Below, piece after piece: positions 26,493-36,118 of a DNA stretch of 64,000 nt. Position 1 is the first letter of the stretch; every line of letters starts with the position of its first letter. The notes under the pieces were generated by a model. The model did no database searches. It worked only from the letters and a program-made list of their open reading frames with translations, and was not told the DNA's origin. The translations under genes and the position numbers were made by a program. The stretch is taken from the NCBI RefSeq assembly GCF_017592555.1, contig NZ_JAGFNS010000001.1, positions 211,571 through 275,570 of the forward strand, in the 5' to 3' direction. The stretch is from Actinoplanes flavus. GTDB taxonomy: Bacteria > Actinomycetota > Actinomycetes > Mycobacteriales > Micromonosporaceae.

Positions 26493-27731
26493 ATGACCGA
26501 CCTCTACACCCCCACTTCTCGTACGACGGCCACACGCACCCGGAAGCGGATGCACTACGAGCGCGACACGGCCCACGCCATTCTCGACGAGGCGTTCGAC
26601 TGCGCGGTCGGTTTCGTGGTCGACGGTGAGCCCCGGGTGCTGCCCAACCTGCACGTCCGCCTCGGGGACACCCTCTACCTGCACGGCTCCACCGGCTCGC
26701 GGATCGGCCTGGCGGCCCGTGGCGACGGCGTCCCGGTGTGCGTGACCGTGACCCTGCTGGACGCGCTGGTCTACGCCCGGTCGCAGTTCAACCACAGCGC
26801 CAACTACCGTTCCGTGGTCGCTCTCGGGACCGCCCGGCCGGTCACCGACGACGCCGAGAAGCTGCGTGTGCTGTCCGCCCTGGCCGACAAGGTCGGTGAC
26901 GGCCGCTCCCGGGACAGTCGGCCACCCACCCGCCAGGAGCTCGCTCAGACGACCGTGCTGGCGCTCCCGCTCGTCGAGGTGTCGGTGCGGATCCGGGCCG
27001 CCGGCGCCGTGGACGACCCGGAGGACCTGGACCTGCCGCACTGGGCGGGGATCCTGCCGCTGCGGACGGTGGCCGGTCCTCCGGTGACGGAGCCGGGCGT
27101 CGCGGCCGCCCCGCCGGCGTATCTTCCGGGTTCCCCGTCGGAGTGGCAGACCCCGGTCGTGCTGGAGGGCCGGCACGTGCGGCTCGAGCCCCTCACGCCC
27201 GGCCATGTGGAGCGCCTGTTCGAGGCGCTGGACGACGAGGAGGTCTGGCGGCACATCCCCTTCCCCCGGCCGCGCACGGCGGAGGATCTGGCCGAGGATG
27301 TCGCGGGTGTGCTGCGCGGCCAGTGGCTGGGCCAGCGTTCCGGTTGGGCGCAGGTCGACCCGGCCACGGGCGCGGTGATGGGCATGACGACCTACCACGA
27401 CATCGACACGAATCTGCGGGCCCTCGGCATCGGTCACACCATGCTCGGACGGAAGTGGTGGCGGACCGGGGTCAACACCGAGGCGAAGCTGCTGCTGCTG
27501 GAGCGGGCGTTCGACGTGCTCGGCGCCGAACGCGTGTTCTGGTATACGGACGTTCGCAACGAGCGGTCCCAGCAGGCGATCGCACGGCTGGGCGCCAGCC
27601 GTGACGGGGTGATCCGTCGTCAGCGCAAGCGGCCCGACGGCAGCTGGCGGGACACCGTGCTGTTCGCCATGACGGTGGACGAGTGGCCGGCCGCGGCCCG
27701 GCGCCTCAGGGACCGGCTGGCCGGCGGATGA
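26493..27731 (+). CDS. Fusion of pyridoxamine-5'-phosphate oxidase-like flavin barrel and GNAT acetyltransferase
   Basis: 412 residues. Residues 1-200 form an FMN-binding split barrel of the PNPOx-like superfamily (RKRMHYERDTAHAILDEAFD, LHGSTGSRIG, NYRSVVALGTARPV). From about residue 228 a GNAT domain begins (LEGRHVRLEPLTPGHVERLF, GIGHTMLGRKWWRTGVNTEA, ERVFWYTDVRNERSQQAIARLGA), as in RimJ/RimL-type N-acetyltransferases. An alanine/proline linker joins them. GGGGAGG lies six bases upstream of ATG 26493. Substrates are unknown; the barrel may bind flavin, F420 or heme. Divergent MocR control is inferred. Confidence 0.88.
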   Translation: MTDLYTPTSRTTATRTRKRMHYERDTAHAILDEAFDCAVGFVVDGEPRVLPNLHVRLGDTLYLHGSTGSRIGLAARGDGVPVCVTVTLLDALVYARSQFNHSANYRSVVALGTARPVTDDAEKLRVLSALADKVGDGRSRDSRPPTRQELAQTTVLALPLVEVSVRIRAAGAVDDPEDLDLPHWAGILPLRTVAGPPVTEPGVAAAPPAYLPGSPSEWQTPVVLEGRHVRLEPLTPGHVERLFEALDDEEVWRHIPFPRPRTAEDLAEDVAGVLRGQWLGQRSGWAQVDPATGAVMGMTTYHDIDTNLRALGIGHTMLGRKWWRTGVNTEAKLLLLERAFDVLGAERVFWYTDVRNERSQQAIARLGASRDGVIRRQRKRPDGSWRDTVLFAMTVDEWPAAARRLRDRLAGG

Positions 27732-27778
27732 GTCCCATCAGCGATACTCCGGAGCGCTCCGGCGAGAAAGGTTGACCG

Positions 27779-28432
27779 ATGCTCGGCATCACTGATTTCT
27801 GGACGTACGTGCTGGGCGTGGTGGCCATCATCCTCCTGCCCGGCCCGAACTCGATCTTCGTGCTCTCGGTGGGAGCCCAGCGCGGCGTCCGCGCCGGCTA
27901 CCAGGCCGCGTGTGGCGTGTTCCTGGGCGACGCGGTGCTCATGATCCTCTCGGCGACCGGCGTCGCCTCCCTGATCGCCGCCTACCCGGCCCTGTTCCTC
28001 GTGCTGAAGTACGCGGGAGCGGCGTACCTGTCCTGGGTCGGCCTCAACATCATCCGCAGCGCCTGGCGGCGGTGGCGCGACCGTGCCGTGCCGGCCCCCG
28101 CACCGACCGGCGAGCCACCGGCCGGGATGCAGCGGCCGTTCCGGCGGGCCGCCGTGATCAGCCTGCTCAACCCCAAGGCGATCCTGTTCTTCGTGTCGTT
28201 CTTCATCCAGTTCGTTCAGCCCGGCTATCCGCATCCGGAGCTGTCGTTCCTGGTTCTCGGCACGGTCGTGCAGTTCTTCAGCGCGCTCTACCTGTCCGCC
28301 CTGATCTTCGGGGGCCGCTACCTCGCCGGGCAGTTCCGGGAACGACGGCGGCTGGCCACCGGAGCGACCACCGCGGTGGGCACGCTGTTCGTGGGATTCG
28401 GGATCAAACTCGCCACGGCCAGCGTGGGCTGA
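27779..28432 (+). CDS. leuE: LysE-family amino-acid exporter (LeuE-like)
   Basis: 217 residues with about six membrane helices. The start (ITDFWTYVLGVVAIILLPGPN), the GPNSIFVLSVGAQRG turn and LLNPKAILFFVSFFIQFVQP are LysE/RhtB superfamily signatures; overall it resembles the leucine exporter LeuE. It would expel leucine or related amino acids. ATG 27779 follows a GAGAAAGG site. It is 47 bases after the PNPOx-GNAT gene, perhaps in the same operon and under the same MocR regulator. It converges with the kinase gene 12 bases away. Confidence 0.87.
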   Translation: MLGITDFWTYVLGVVAIILLPGPNSIFVLSVGAQRGVRAGYQAACGVFLGDAVLMILSATGVASLIAAYPALFLVLKYAGAAYLSWVGLNIIRSAWRRWRDRAVPAPAPTGEPPAGMQRPFRRAAVISLLNPKAILFFVSFFIQFVQPGYPHPELSFLVLGTVVQFFSALYLSALIFGGRYLAGQFRERRRLATGATTAVGTLFVGFGIKLATASVG

Positions 28433-28444
28433 GACGCCCCACGA

Positions 28445-31351
28445 TCAGGAAGGGCTCGGGGCCGGACGGCGGGTGGCGCCCGCCGCGTAGAAGGTGCCGC
28501 GGACCATCTGGAGCTTGCCGAGGTCCGCGGTCCACGTCTTCTCCGCGGTGGTCCAGCCCAGCGCGAAGGCCCGACCGTCGACCACGAACCATCGGACGAT
28601 GGCGTGCCGGGCGGCGCCGTCCCGGGTTCGGTAGCGGTACTCCCAATCGGCAGCCCGGTGCAGCAGGGCCACCGCTTCGATCCGCACTCTCGTGTAGCCG
28701 GGCAGCCCACCCGGTCCGGCCAGGCGGGCCTCCTCGGCCTGTAACGCCTGGACCGGGTCGGCGGCGGGGTCTCGGCCGGTGTCGAGGCTCAGCACCCTGG
28801 AGTTCCGGGAGTTCCGGAAACAGTAGGTCGTACCGATTCGCTGGTAGGTCCAGTCGTCGGGGACGGCGACGTGAAAGCCGGATCCGTCGGTGAAGTAGGA
28901 CCAGCCGGAGGGCAGGGTCCATCCGTTGACGCCTCGGGTCGCGCCCTTCCGCGGAGTCGCCGGGAGGCCCGTCGGCGGTGACGCGTCACAGGGGGCGGAG
29001 GCGAAGGCTCCCCGCTGTGGCGAACTCGCCGCCGTGGAAGGGACCACGGTGGCCGGCTCGGAGTCAGCCGGTGAGCCGCCGGGCTCGGGCGAGGAGACCT
29101 GGGGAGGCTGGGAGCTCCGAGGAACCGGCGAGACCGGGGAGATCGGAACTTCGGCGGGCGGCACCGGGACGGTGGGTAACGGCGTGGTCGTCACCAGCGA
29201 CTCCGTCATGGACGAGGGGGACGGGAGGAAGACCTGGGGGCGGGGATCATCGCGGTCGGCCACGTAACCCGCGAACACACTGCCGCCGAGCGCCAGCATG
29301 ACGAGAGCGGTGACGGTGATCCGGGTCCGCTTCACCCGTACCGATCGGGTGGGTTTCGGGTTTGACGTCCGGCTCGTCGTGTCGCCCGAGGCCGCGCGGA
29401 CGACGGCCGTGCCGGCGGCGGGCGGGAGCCGGGAGGTCTTCGGCTCCGCCGGCTCGGACGGCGGTGGGTCCGTGGCCTGACGGTTGACCGGTTCGCCGGC
29501 GGGACGTTCGCCCGGGATGCGCACCCCGGCGTCCGGCGGACCGGACGGCGCTGTCGGCTGCCAGAGCTCCAGTTTCGTGCCTGTCATGCCGGATGCGGGA
29601 CCGTCGTCCCGGCCCGCCTCCGGAGCGTGCGCGGTCGTTCCCGGCCTGCCCGTGGCCGCCGCGGGAGGATCTGACCCCGGGGACGGGCCGGCCGCCCGGG
29701 ACGGGCCCGGCTCAGGGGCCACCGCGCGAGACGACGCCGAGGACGGCTCGTCGCGGGAAAGGGGCGGATCATCCGGACCGGGCGCGCGGCCCGGCGATCC
29801 GGAAGGGTTCCCCACGATGAGATCAGACCGGGCACCTGACACAACCGCGGCCTCGGCCGGGCCTTCGGTCGACGGGCCGATCCCTGAGGGCTCGGCGTTC
29901 GGTTCCGCTGGAGCCGGTGTCGCGGGACGCGGCGCGTCGTCCTGACGGGTGCCGGGAGTGCGCGGCACATCGCGAACATCCTCCGCCGACGGGGGCGGAT
30001 GTCCTCTGCCCGCCGAGGGACCCGGCACCGGCCCGGCCCGGTAGGTGGCGGATGGCCCAGGACCCCCGGCGGCGGACCCACCGGCGGCCCGCGGAACCGC
30101 GGTGGGTGGGCTCGGCGAAGACGGCTCGGATGTCCGCTTCACCACAACCTGCGGTGACGGCCCGACTGGCGGCCTCCCCGCGCCGCCCGTCGACGGCTCA
30201 CCGCCGGTGGGCGGGACCGGGGCGGCGCCTGCGGCTCTCCGCACCGGATCGACCGAGGGGCTCGGCCGGCTGTGCGTCCCCGTCTCCGGCGCGGCCGAGG
30301 GGCTCGGCCGGCTGTGCGTCCCCGTCTCCGGCGCGGCGGCCGCCGGAGACGCGGGTGGAGGCGAGAGTCCGGCCACCGAGGCCGTCCCCCGGTGCGGCCG
30401 CGCCGGAGCCCCGGCCGCGTGCGGGGATCCCGTCTCGCGGGCCCGCCGGCCGTCACGCTGCCCGGGCAGGAACGGGATCTTCTCCGACGGGTCCTCGAAC
30501 ACGATCATGCGCAGCCGCCGCTCGACCTCCGGAACCGTCAGGCGGGTGGCCGGCTCGTATCGGAGGAGGCCGTCGAGCACCGAGGCCAGCGGGCCGGCCC
30601 GGACCGGCGGATCCGGCGGTTCCGTGGCGAGCGCCGCGAGGGTCGCCATCGCGGTCTCACGGGCGTAAGGTGACCGCCCTTCGACGGCCGCGTACAGGGT
30701 CGCGCCCAGTGACCACAGATCCGATTCGACGGTGGAGGCGCCGTCGCGCGCCCGTTCCGGCGACACGTACTGGGGCGAACCCACGATCAGGCCGGGGGCG
30801 GTCACGGACCCGTCGTCGACGAAGGTCGCGAGACCGAAATCGGTCAACACGACCCGTCCGTCAGTCCCGATGAGTACGTTGTGCGGTTTCACGTCGCGGT
30901 GCAGCACCCCGGCCCGGTGCGCCGCGGCGAGGGCGTCCAGGACGGCCAGGCCGATCCGCGCGGCGGCCGCCGGCTGGTACGGCCCTTCCTCGTGAAGCAC
31001 CTGTTGGAGCGACCGGGACTGGACGTACTCCATGACGATCCAGGACAGCCCTTCGGCGTGCACGACGTCGTAGATCCGGACCACGTGGGGGTGGTTGAGC
31101 CGCGCCGCGCTCCGCGCCTCACGCAGGGTCCGAGCACGCAGACGATCCTGTTCGGCACCGGTCATCCAGTCCGGCGGAACGATCTCCTTGACGGCTACCT
31201 CGCGGTGGAGCATCTCGTCCCGGGCCAGCCAGACCCGCCCCATGCCACCGGCGCCGACCGGCTCCAGGAGACGGTACCGGCCGGCGACAAGCATCTGCCT
31301 GACCGCCATCGGCACCCACCCATCAAGTCGGGTATCAGGATAATCAGCCAC
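28445..31351 (-). CDS. Membrane-bound serine/threonine protein kinase (PknB type)
   Basis: Up to 968 residues. The Hanks-type kinase domain comprises the G-loop VGAGGMGRVWLARDE, the lysine in EVAVKEIVPP, the catalytic loop HRDVKPHNVLIG, and DFG followed by VGSPQYVSPERA, ending near residue 290. A long Pro/Ser/Ala-rich disordered region follows, including a perfect 14-residue duplication (AAPETGTHSRPSPS). One membrane helix (RITVTALVMLALGGSVFAGYV) leads to an extracellular C-terminal domain of about 130 residues (WTLPSGWSYFTDGSGFHVAV). The start is uncertain: GTG 31351, or ATG 31309 or 31294, which all keep the kinase domain whole. Confidence 0.93.
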   Translation of the reverse strand: MADYPDTRLDGWVPMAVRQMLVAGRYRLLEPVGAGGMGRVWLARDEMLHREVAVKEIVPPDWMTGAEQDRLRARTLREARSAARLNHPHVVRIYDVVHAEGLSWIVMEYVQSRSLQQVLHEEGPYQPAAAARIGLAVLDALAAAHRAGVLHRDVKPHNVLIGTDGRVVLTDFGLATFVDDGSVTAPGLIVGSPQYVSPERARDGASTVESDLWSLGATLYAAVEGRSPYARETAMATLAALATEPPDPPVRAGPLASVLDGLLRYEPATRLTVPEVERRLRMIVFEDPSEKIPFLPGQRDGRRARETGSPHAAGAPARPHRGTASVAGLSPPPASPAAAAPETGTHSRPSPSAAPETGTHSRPSPSVDPVRRAAGAAPVPPTGGEPSTGGAGRPPVGPSPQVVVKRTSEPSSPSPPTAVPRAAGGSAAGGPGPSATYRAGPVPGPSAGRGHPPPSAEDVRDVPRTPGTRQDDAPRPATPAPAEPNAEPSGIGPSTEGPAEAAVVSGARSDLIVGNPSGSPGRAPGPDDPPLSRDEPSSASSRAVAPEPGPSRAAGPSPGSDPPAAATGRPGTTAHAPEAGRDDGPASGMTGTKLELWQPTAPSGPPDAGVRIPGERPAGEPVNRQATDPPPSEPAEPKTSRLPPAAGTAVVRAASGDTTSRTSNPKPTRSVRVKRTRITVTALVMLALGGSVFAGYVADRDDPRPQVFLPSPSSMTESLVTTTPLPTVPVPPAEVPISPVSPVPRSSQPPQVSSPEPGGSPADSEPATVVPSTAASSPQRGAFASAPCDASPPTGLPATPRKGATRGVNGWTLPSGWSYFTDGSGFHVAVPDDWTYQRIGTTYCFRNSRNSRVLSLDTGRDPAADPVQALQAEEARLAGPGGLPGYTRVRIEAVALLHRAADWEYRYRTRDGAARHAIVRWFVVDGRAFALGWTTAEKTWTADLGKLQMVRGTFYAAGATRRPAPSPS
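30255..30338. repeat. 42-bp perfect in-frame duplication in the kinase linker
   Basis: The 42-base unit starting at 30255 is repeated exactly from 30297. It encodes the duplicated 14-residue linker segment of the kinase. Perfect identity at the DNA level indicates a recent slippage event. Confidence 0.85.
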
Positions 31352-31448
31352 AGACCGCCCAAGGAACGACGATCACCCGGCCCCCGCGTGCGGTTTCCAC
31401 GGGAACGAGACGCCTCGAAACGCGCCCGGTGCCTCGGCGGACGGTTTT

Positions 31449-31471
31449 CTGTCGTACCCCCGGGGCAGGAT
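31449..31471 (+). promoter_or_regulatory. RecA-NDp/PafBC-like promoter of lhr
   Basis: CTGTCGTAC, eight bases, CAGGAT. It deviates from TTGTCRGTG-N8-TANNNT at the first T and at the T of TA, but keeps the spacing. The last base lies eight bases before GTG 31479, which again suggests a leaderless transcript. Confidence 0.5.
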
Positions 31472-31478
31472 GTGAGGC

Positions 31479-34400
31479 GTGCGAGAGGTGCTGGAAAGGT
31501 TCGGTCCGTCCACCCGGGAGTGGTTCACGGCCGCCTTCGCCGCGCCCACCGCCGCTCAGGCCGGGGCGTGGCGGGCGATCGGCGCGGGGCGCAACGCCCT
31601 GGTGGTCGCGCCGACCGGGTCCGGCAAGACGTTGGCCGCCTTCCTCTGGTCGCTCGACCGGCTGGCCCGTGAGCCGGTCCCCGAGCAGCCCCGGCAGCGA
31701 TGCCGGGTGCTCTATGTGAGCCCGTTGAAGGCGCTGGCCGTCGATGTCGAGCGCAACCTGCGCGCCCCGCTCACCGGGATCCGTCAGGCGGCCGGGCGGC
31801 TGGGGCTGCCGCCTCCGGAGATCACCGTCGGGATGCGGACGGGCGACACTCCGGCAGACGAGCGGCGTGGCTTCACACGAACCCCGCCGGACATCCTGAT
31901 CACCACGCCCGAGTCGCTGTTCCTGCTGCTCACCTCGGCGGCACGGGAGTCGCTGCGCGGCGTGCAGACGGTGATCATCGACGAGGTGCACGCGGTCGCC
32001 GCCACCAAGCGCGGCGCACATCTGGCCCTCTCCCTGGAGCGGCTGGACGCGCTTCTCGACCGCCCGGCCCAGCGGATCGGCCTGTCCGCCACGGTGCGCC
32101 CGATCGACGAGACGGCCCGGTTCCTCGGCGGCGCCCAGGATGTGGAGGTCGTCCAGCCGCGCAGCGCCAAGACGATCGAGGTGCTGGTCGAGGTCCCGGT
32201 GGAGGACATGACCCGTCTCGACGAGATGCCCGATCCGGATCCGGACGAGCCGGGCGGCAGCCGGCACACGCCGTCGATCTGGCCGGCCGTCGAGGAGCGG
32301 GTTCTCGACCTGATCGAGGCGCACCGGTCGACGATCGTGTTCACCAACTCGCGGCGCGGCTCGGAGCGGCTCTGCGCCCGGCTCAACGAGCTGGCCGCCG
32401 AGCGCGCCGATCCGGCTTCCGCACAGGCGCCTCCCGGCTCGCGGATGCCGGCGGAGATCATGGCTCAGGCCGGCGGCACGCGCGGCGCGCCACCGGTCGT
32501 CGCCCGCGCCCATCACGGCAGCGTCTCCCGTGAGGAGCGCAAACAGATCGAGGAGGCGCTCAAGTCCGGGCAGCTCCCGGCCGTGGTCGCGACATCCAGC
32601 CTGGAGCTGGGCATCGACATGGGCGCGGTGGATCTGGTGGTGCAGATCGAGGCGCCGCCGTCGGTCGCGGCCGGCCTGCAGCGCATCGGCCGTGCCGGCC
32701 ACCAGGTGGGCGCCGTCTCCCGCGGTGTGGTCTTCCCGAAACACCGCGGCGACCTGCTGTCCTGTGCGGTGGTGGCGGAGCGGATGGGCGCCGGCGCGAT
32801 CGAGGAGCTGCGCTGCCCGCGCAACCCGCTCGACGTGCTCGCCCAGCAGATCGTGGCCATGGTCGCGCTCGACGAGTGGCAGGTCGACGACCTCGCCACG
32901 CTGGTGCGGCGGGCCGCGCCGTTCGCCGAGCTGCCGTCGTCGGCCCTGCACGCGGTGCTCGACATGCTCTCCGGGCGGTATCCCTCGACCGCTTTCGCCG
33001 AGCTGCGCCCCCGCCTGGTGTGGGATCGCACCACCGATCAGCTCACCGGGCGTCCCGGCGCCCAGCGCCTGGCCGTGACCAGCGGCGGCACGATCCCCGA
33101 CCGGGGCACCTTCGGGGTCTTCCTGGCCGGATCGGAGCGCGCTTCCCGCGTCGGCGAGCTGGACGAGGAGATGGTGTACGAGTCTCGCGTCGGCGACGTC
33201 TTCCTGCTCGGCTCGACGTCCTGGCGGATCGAGGACATCACACCGGACCGGGTGCTCGTCTCGCCGGCGCCCGGAGCGCCCGCCCGGATGCCGTTCTGGA
33301 AGGGCGACTCCCCCGGCCGGCCGATCGAGCTGGGCCGGGCCATCGGCGCCCGGCTGCGCGCGCTGACCCGGTCCGGCGACGACAGGGCCACCACCGAGCT
33401 GCGCGACTCGGGTCTGGACGAGTGGGCGGCCGGCAACCTGATCGCGTACCTGCGCGAGCAACGTGAGGCGACCCGCCATCTGCCGGACGACCGGACCGTG
33501 GTGGTGGAGCGGTTCCGCGACGAGCTGGGTGACTGGCGGATGACCGTGCACTGTGTGCTGGGCGCCCGGGTGAACGCGCCGTGGGCACTGGCGATCGGGC
33601 GCCGGCTCAGCGAGCGGTTCGGGGTGGACGGCCAGGTGATGCCCTCCGACGACGGCATCGTGGTGCGCCTGCCGGACACCGCCGACGAGCCGCCCGGCAT
33701 CGACCTGGTCGCCTTCGACCCGGAGGAGATCGCGCAGATCGTCGAGGAGTCGGTCGGCACGTCGGCGCTGTTCGCGTCCCGGTTCCGGGAGTGCGCGGCC
33801 CGGTCGCTGCTGCTGCCCCGCCGCGATCCGCGCCGCCGGCAGCCGCTCTGGCAGCAACGGCAGCGTTCCGCGCAGCTGCTCGACGTGGCCCGTGAGTTCG
33901 CCGACTTCCCGGTGACCCTGGAGGCGGCCCGCGAGTGCCTGCAGGACGTGTTCGACGTACCGGGCCTGGTCGGTCTGATGCGGGAGATCTCCGGGCGCAA
34001 GGTCCGGCTCGTCGAGGCGGAGACGGCGCGGCCGTCGCCGTTCGCCCGGTCGTTGCTCTTCGGCTACGTCGGCGCCTTCCTGTACGAGGGGGACGCCCCA
34101 CTGGCCGAGCGCCGTGCCGCCGCGCTCACCCTCGACTCGACCCTGCTGGGCGAGCTGCTCGGCCGGGTCGACCTGCGGGAGCTGCTGGATCCGGAGGTGG
34201 TCGCCGAGACCGAGGCCCAGTTGCAGTGGCTGACCACCCAGCGCACCCCACGTGACGCCGAGGACGCGGCCGAGTTGCTGCGGCTCCTCGGCGACCTGGC
34301 GCCCGCCGAGCTGGCCGTGCGCGGCGTTCCGGAGGAGTGGCTGGAGCAACTGGCCGTGACCCGGCGGGCGATCCGGGTGCGGGTGGCCGGCGAGGAGCGC

Positions 34401-36029
34401 TGGATCGGCATCGACGACGCCGGCCGCTACCGCGACGCGCTGGGAGTGGCTTTGCCGGTCGGTGTTCCGGAGGCGTACCTGGAACCGGTGGCCGACCCGC
34501 TCGGCGATCTGGTCGCACGGTTCGCACGGACGCACGGGCCGTTCGCGGCGGCCACCTGCGCGGCCCGGTTCGGTCTCGGTGTCTTCGTCGTGGAGCAGGC
34601 GCTCAAGCGGCTCGGTGCGGCCGGCCGGGTCACCTCGGGCGAGTTCTCGCCGGGCGGCGCGGGCAGCGAGTGGTGCGACGCCGAGGTGCTCCGGATGCTG
34701 CGGCGGCGCTCGCTGGCGGCGCTGCGCCGGGAGATCGAGCCGGTCCCGCCGCGGGTGCTCGCCTCCTTCCTGCCGAGGTGGCAGCAGGTGGGCGGGTCGG
34801 GCCGGGGCGTGGACGCGCTGGCCGCCGCCATCGAGCAGGTGCAGGGCGTCGCGGTGCCGGCGTCGGCATGGGAGCGTCTGGTGTTGCCGGCCCGGGTCTC
34901 CGGCTACGCGCCACCGCTGCTGGACGAGTTGTGCGGGGCCGGTGAGGTGGTGTGGGCCGGGTCCGGTTCGATCGCCGGGGGCGACGGCTGGGTCACGCTG
35001 GCCTATGCGGAGAGCGCTCCGCTGCTGCTGCCACCACCCGATGAGGACTTCGCGGCGACCCCGCTGCATCAAGCGGTGCTCGACGCGCTCGGTGACGGGC
35101 AGGCGATGTTCTTCCGGTCCCTCGCCGACCGGGTCGGTGCGACCGACGACGCCGAGCTCTCGGCGGCGGTGTGGGATCTAGTGTGGGCGGGTCACCTGAC
35201 CAACGACACGTTCGCCCCGCTGCGGGCGCTGCTCGGTGGCAGCGGAGCCCATCGGGCGAAGGCGGCGCCCGCCCGGACCAGGTATGGACGGCCGGGCCGG
35301 CCACGTCTGCCCGCCCGGGGTGGGCCGCCGAACATGGCGGGTCGCTGGTCCCGGCTGCCGGAGCGGGATCTCGACCCGACCCGGCGTGCGGCGGCCGTCG
35401 CCGACCTGCTGCTGGAGCGGCACGGCGTGGTGACCCGGGGCGCGGCCATGGCCGAGGGGGTGAGCGGCGGTTTCGCGGCGGTCTACCCGGTGCTGGCGGC
35501 GCTGGAGGAGCGCGGGGCGGCCCGGCGGGGCTATTTCGTCGAGGGCCTGGGGGCGGCCCAGTTCGCGGTGCCCGGCGCGGTGGACCGGCTACGGGCCCTG
35601 AGCGAGCCGGCCGAGCAGGACCGCCGAGCCGTCGCGTCCGCCGTGGTGCTGGCGGCCACCGATCCCGCCAATCCGTTCGGGGCGGCGCTGCCCTGGCCGG
35701 AGCGGGTCATCGACAGCGGCGACGGCGACCCGGTCGCCAAAGCCGGCCACCGCGCCGGCCGGAAAGCGGGTGCCCTGGTCGTCACGGTCGGCGGAGACCT
35801 GATCCTCTACGTCGAACGCGGCGGCCGGACCCTGCTGTCCTTCACCGACGACACGGAGGCGCTGGCCAGGGCCGCCCAGGGCTTGGCCGGCGCGGTGCGC
35901 TCCGGCGCCCTGGGCGCGCTGTCGGTGGAACGCGCCGACGGCGAGCCGGTCCACGCCTCCCCACTGCGGGATGCCTTGACCGCGGCCGGTTTCCGCGTGA
36001 CCCCACGCGGCCTCCGGCTACGCGCCTGA
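31479..36029 (+). CDS. lhr: ATP-dependent helicase Lhr
   Basis: Large superfamily 2 helicase of 1,516 residues, the full length typical of actinobacteria (Lhr-Core plus C-terminal extension). Motif I is APTGSGKTLAAF, motif II is IIDEVHAVAATKRG (DEVH box), motif III is LSATVRP and motif VI is QRIGRAGHQ. The winged-helix and strand-tracking domains follow, then the extended C-terminal half. Lhr translocates 3' to 5' on single-stranded DNA and unwinds RNA:DNA hybrids; in mycobacteria it is DNA-damage induced. Start GTG 31479. A damage-type promoter lies just upstream. Confidence 0.95.
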   Translation: MREVLERFGPSTREWFTAAFAAPTAAQAGAWRAIGAGRNALVVAPTGSGKTLAAFLWSLDRLAREPVPEQPRQRCRVLYVSPLKALAVDVERNLRAPLTGIRQAAGRLGLPPPEITVGMRTGDTPADERRGFTRTPPDILITTPESLFLLLTSAARESLRGVQTVIIDEVHAVAATKRGAHLALSLERLDALLDRPAQRIGLSATVRPIDETARFLGGAQDVEVVQPRSAKTIEVLVEVPVEDMTRLDEMPDPDPDEPGGSRHTPSIWPAVEERVLDLIEAHRSTIVFTNSRRGSERLCARLNELAAERADPASAQAPPGSRMPAEIMAQAGGTRGAPPVVARAHHGSVSREERKQIEEALKSGQLPAVVATSSLELGIDMGAVDLVVQIEAPPSVAAGLQRIGRAGHQVGAVSRGVVFPKHRGDLLSCAVVAERMGAGAIEELRCPRNPLDVLAQQIVAMVALDEWQVDDLATLVRRAAPFAELPSSALHAVLDMLSGRYPSTAFAELRPRLVWDRTTDQLTGRPGAQRLAVTSGGTIPDRGTFGVFLAGSERASRVGELDEEMVYESRVGDVFLLGSTSWRIEDITPDRVLVSPAPGAPARMPFWKGDSPGRPIELGRAIGARLRALTRSGDDRATTELRDSGLDEWAAGNLIAYLREQREATRHLPDDRTVVVERFRDELGDWRMTVHCVLGARVNAPWALAIGRRLSERFGVDGQVMPSDDGIVVRLPDTADEPPGIDLVAFDPEEIAQIVEESVGTSALFASRFRECAARSLLLPRRDPRRRQPLWQQRQRSAQLLDVAREFADFPVTLEAARECLQDVFDVPGLVGLMREISGRKVRLVEAETARPSPFARSLLFGYVGAFLYEGDAPLAERRAAALTLDSTLLGELLGRVDLRELLDPEVVAETEAQLQWLTTQRTPRDAEDAAELLRLLGDLAPAELAVRGVPEEWLEQLAVTRRAIRVRVAGEERWIGIDDAGRYRDALGVALPVGVPEAYLEPVADPLGDLVARFARTHGPFAAATCAARFGLGVFVVEQALKRLGAAGRVTSGEFSPGGAGSEWCDAEVLRMLRRRSLAALRREIEPVPPRVLASFLPRWQQVGGSGRGVDALAAAIEQVQGVAVPASAWERLVLPARVSGYAPPLLDELCGAGEVVWAGSGSIAGGDGWVTLAYAESAPLLLPPPDEDFAATPLHQAVLDALGDGQAMFFRSLADRVGATDDAELSAAVWDLVWAGHLTNDTFAPLRALLGGSGAHRAKAAPARTRYGRPGRPRLPARGGPPNMAGRWSRLPERDLDPTRRAAAVADLLLERHGVVTRGAAMAEGVSGGFAAVYPVLAALEERGAARRGYFVEGLGAAQFAVPGAVDRLRALSEPAEQDRRAVASAVVLAATDPANPFGAALPWPERVIDSGDGDPVAKAGHRAGRKAGALVVTVGGDLILYVERGGRTLLSFTDDTEALARAAQGLAGAVRSGALGALSVERADGEPVHASPLRDALTAAGFRVTPRGLRLRA

Positions 36030-36061
36030 CGCCGCGAGAGGGAACGGCCGCCCAGCACGGC

Positions 36062-36090
36062 ACGGGACGGGACGGGACGGGACGGGACGG
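36062..36090. repeat. ACGGG microsatellite, almost six copies
   Basis: The five-base unit ACGGG is repeated without error from 36062, ending with ACGG. It sits between direct repeats of GGAACGGCCGCCC at 36041-36053 and 36115-36127, in the short gap between the convergent lhr and LLM genes. Confidence 0.9.
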
Positions 36091-36118
36091 CCAACCGTCC
36101 ACCGCCGCAAGCAAGGAA

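Noticed and set aside
31344-35072. Open frame of about 1,240 codons antisense to lhr
   Set aside because: It lacks any family motif and mirrors the lhr codon structure; Lhr itself is unmistakable on the other strand.
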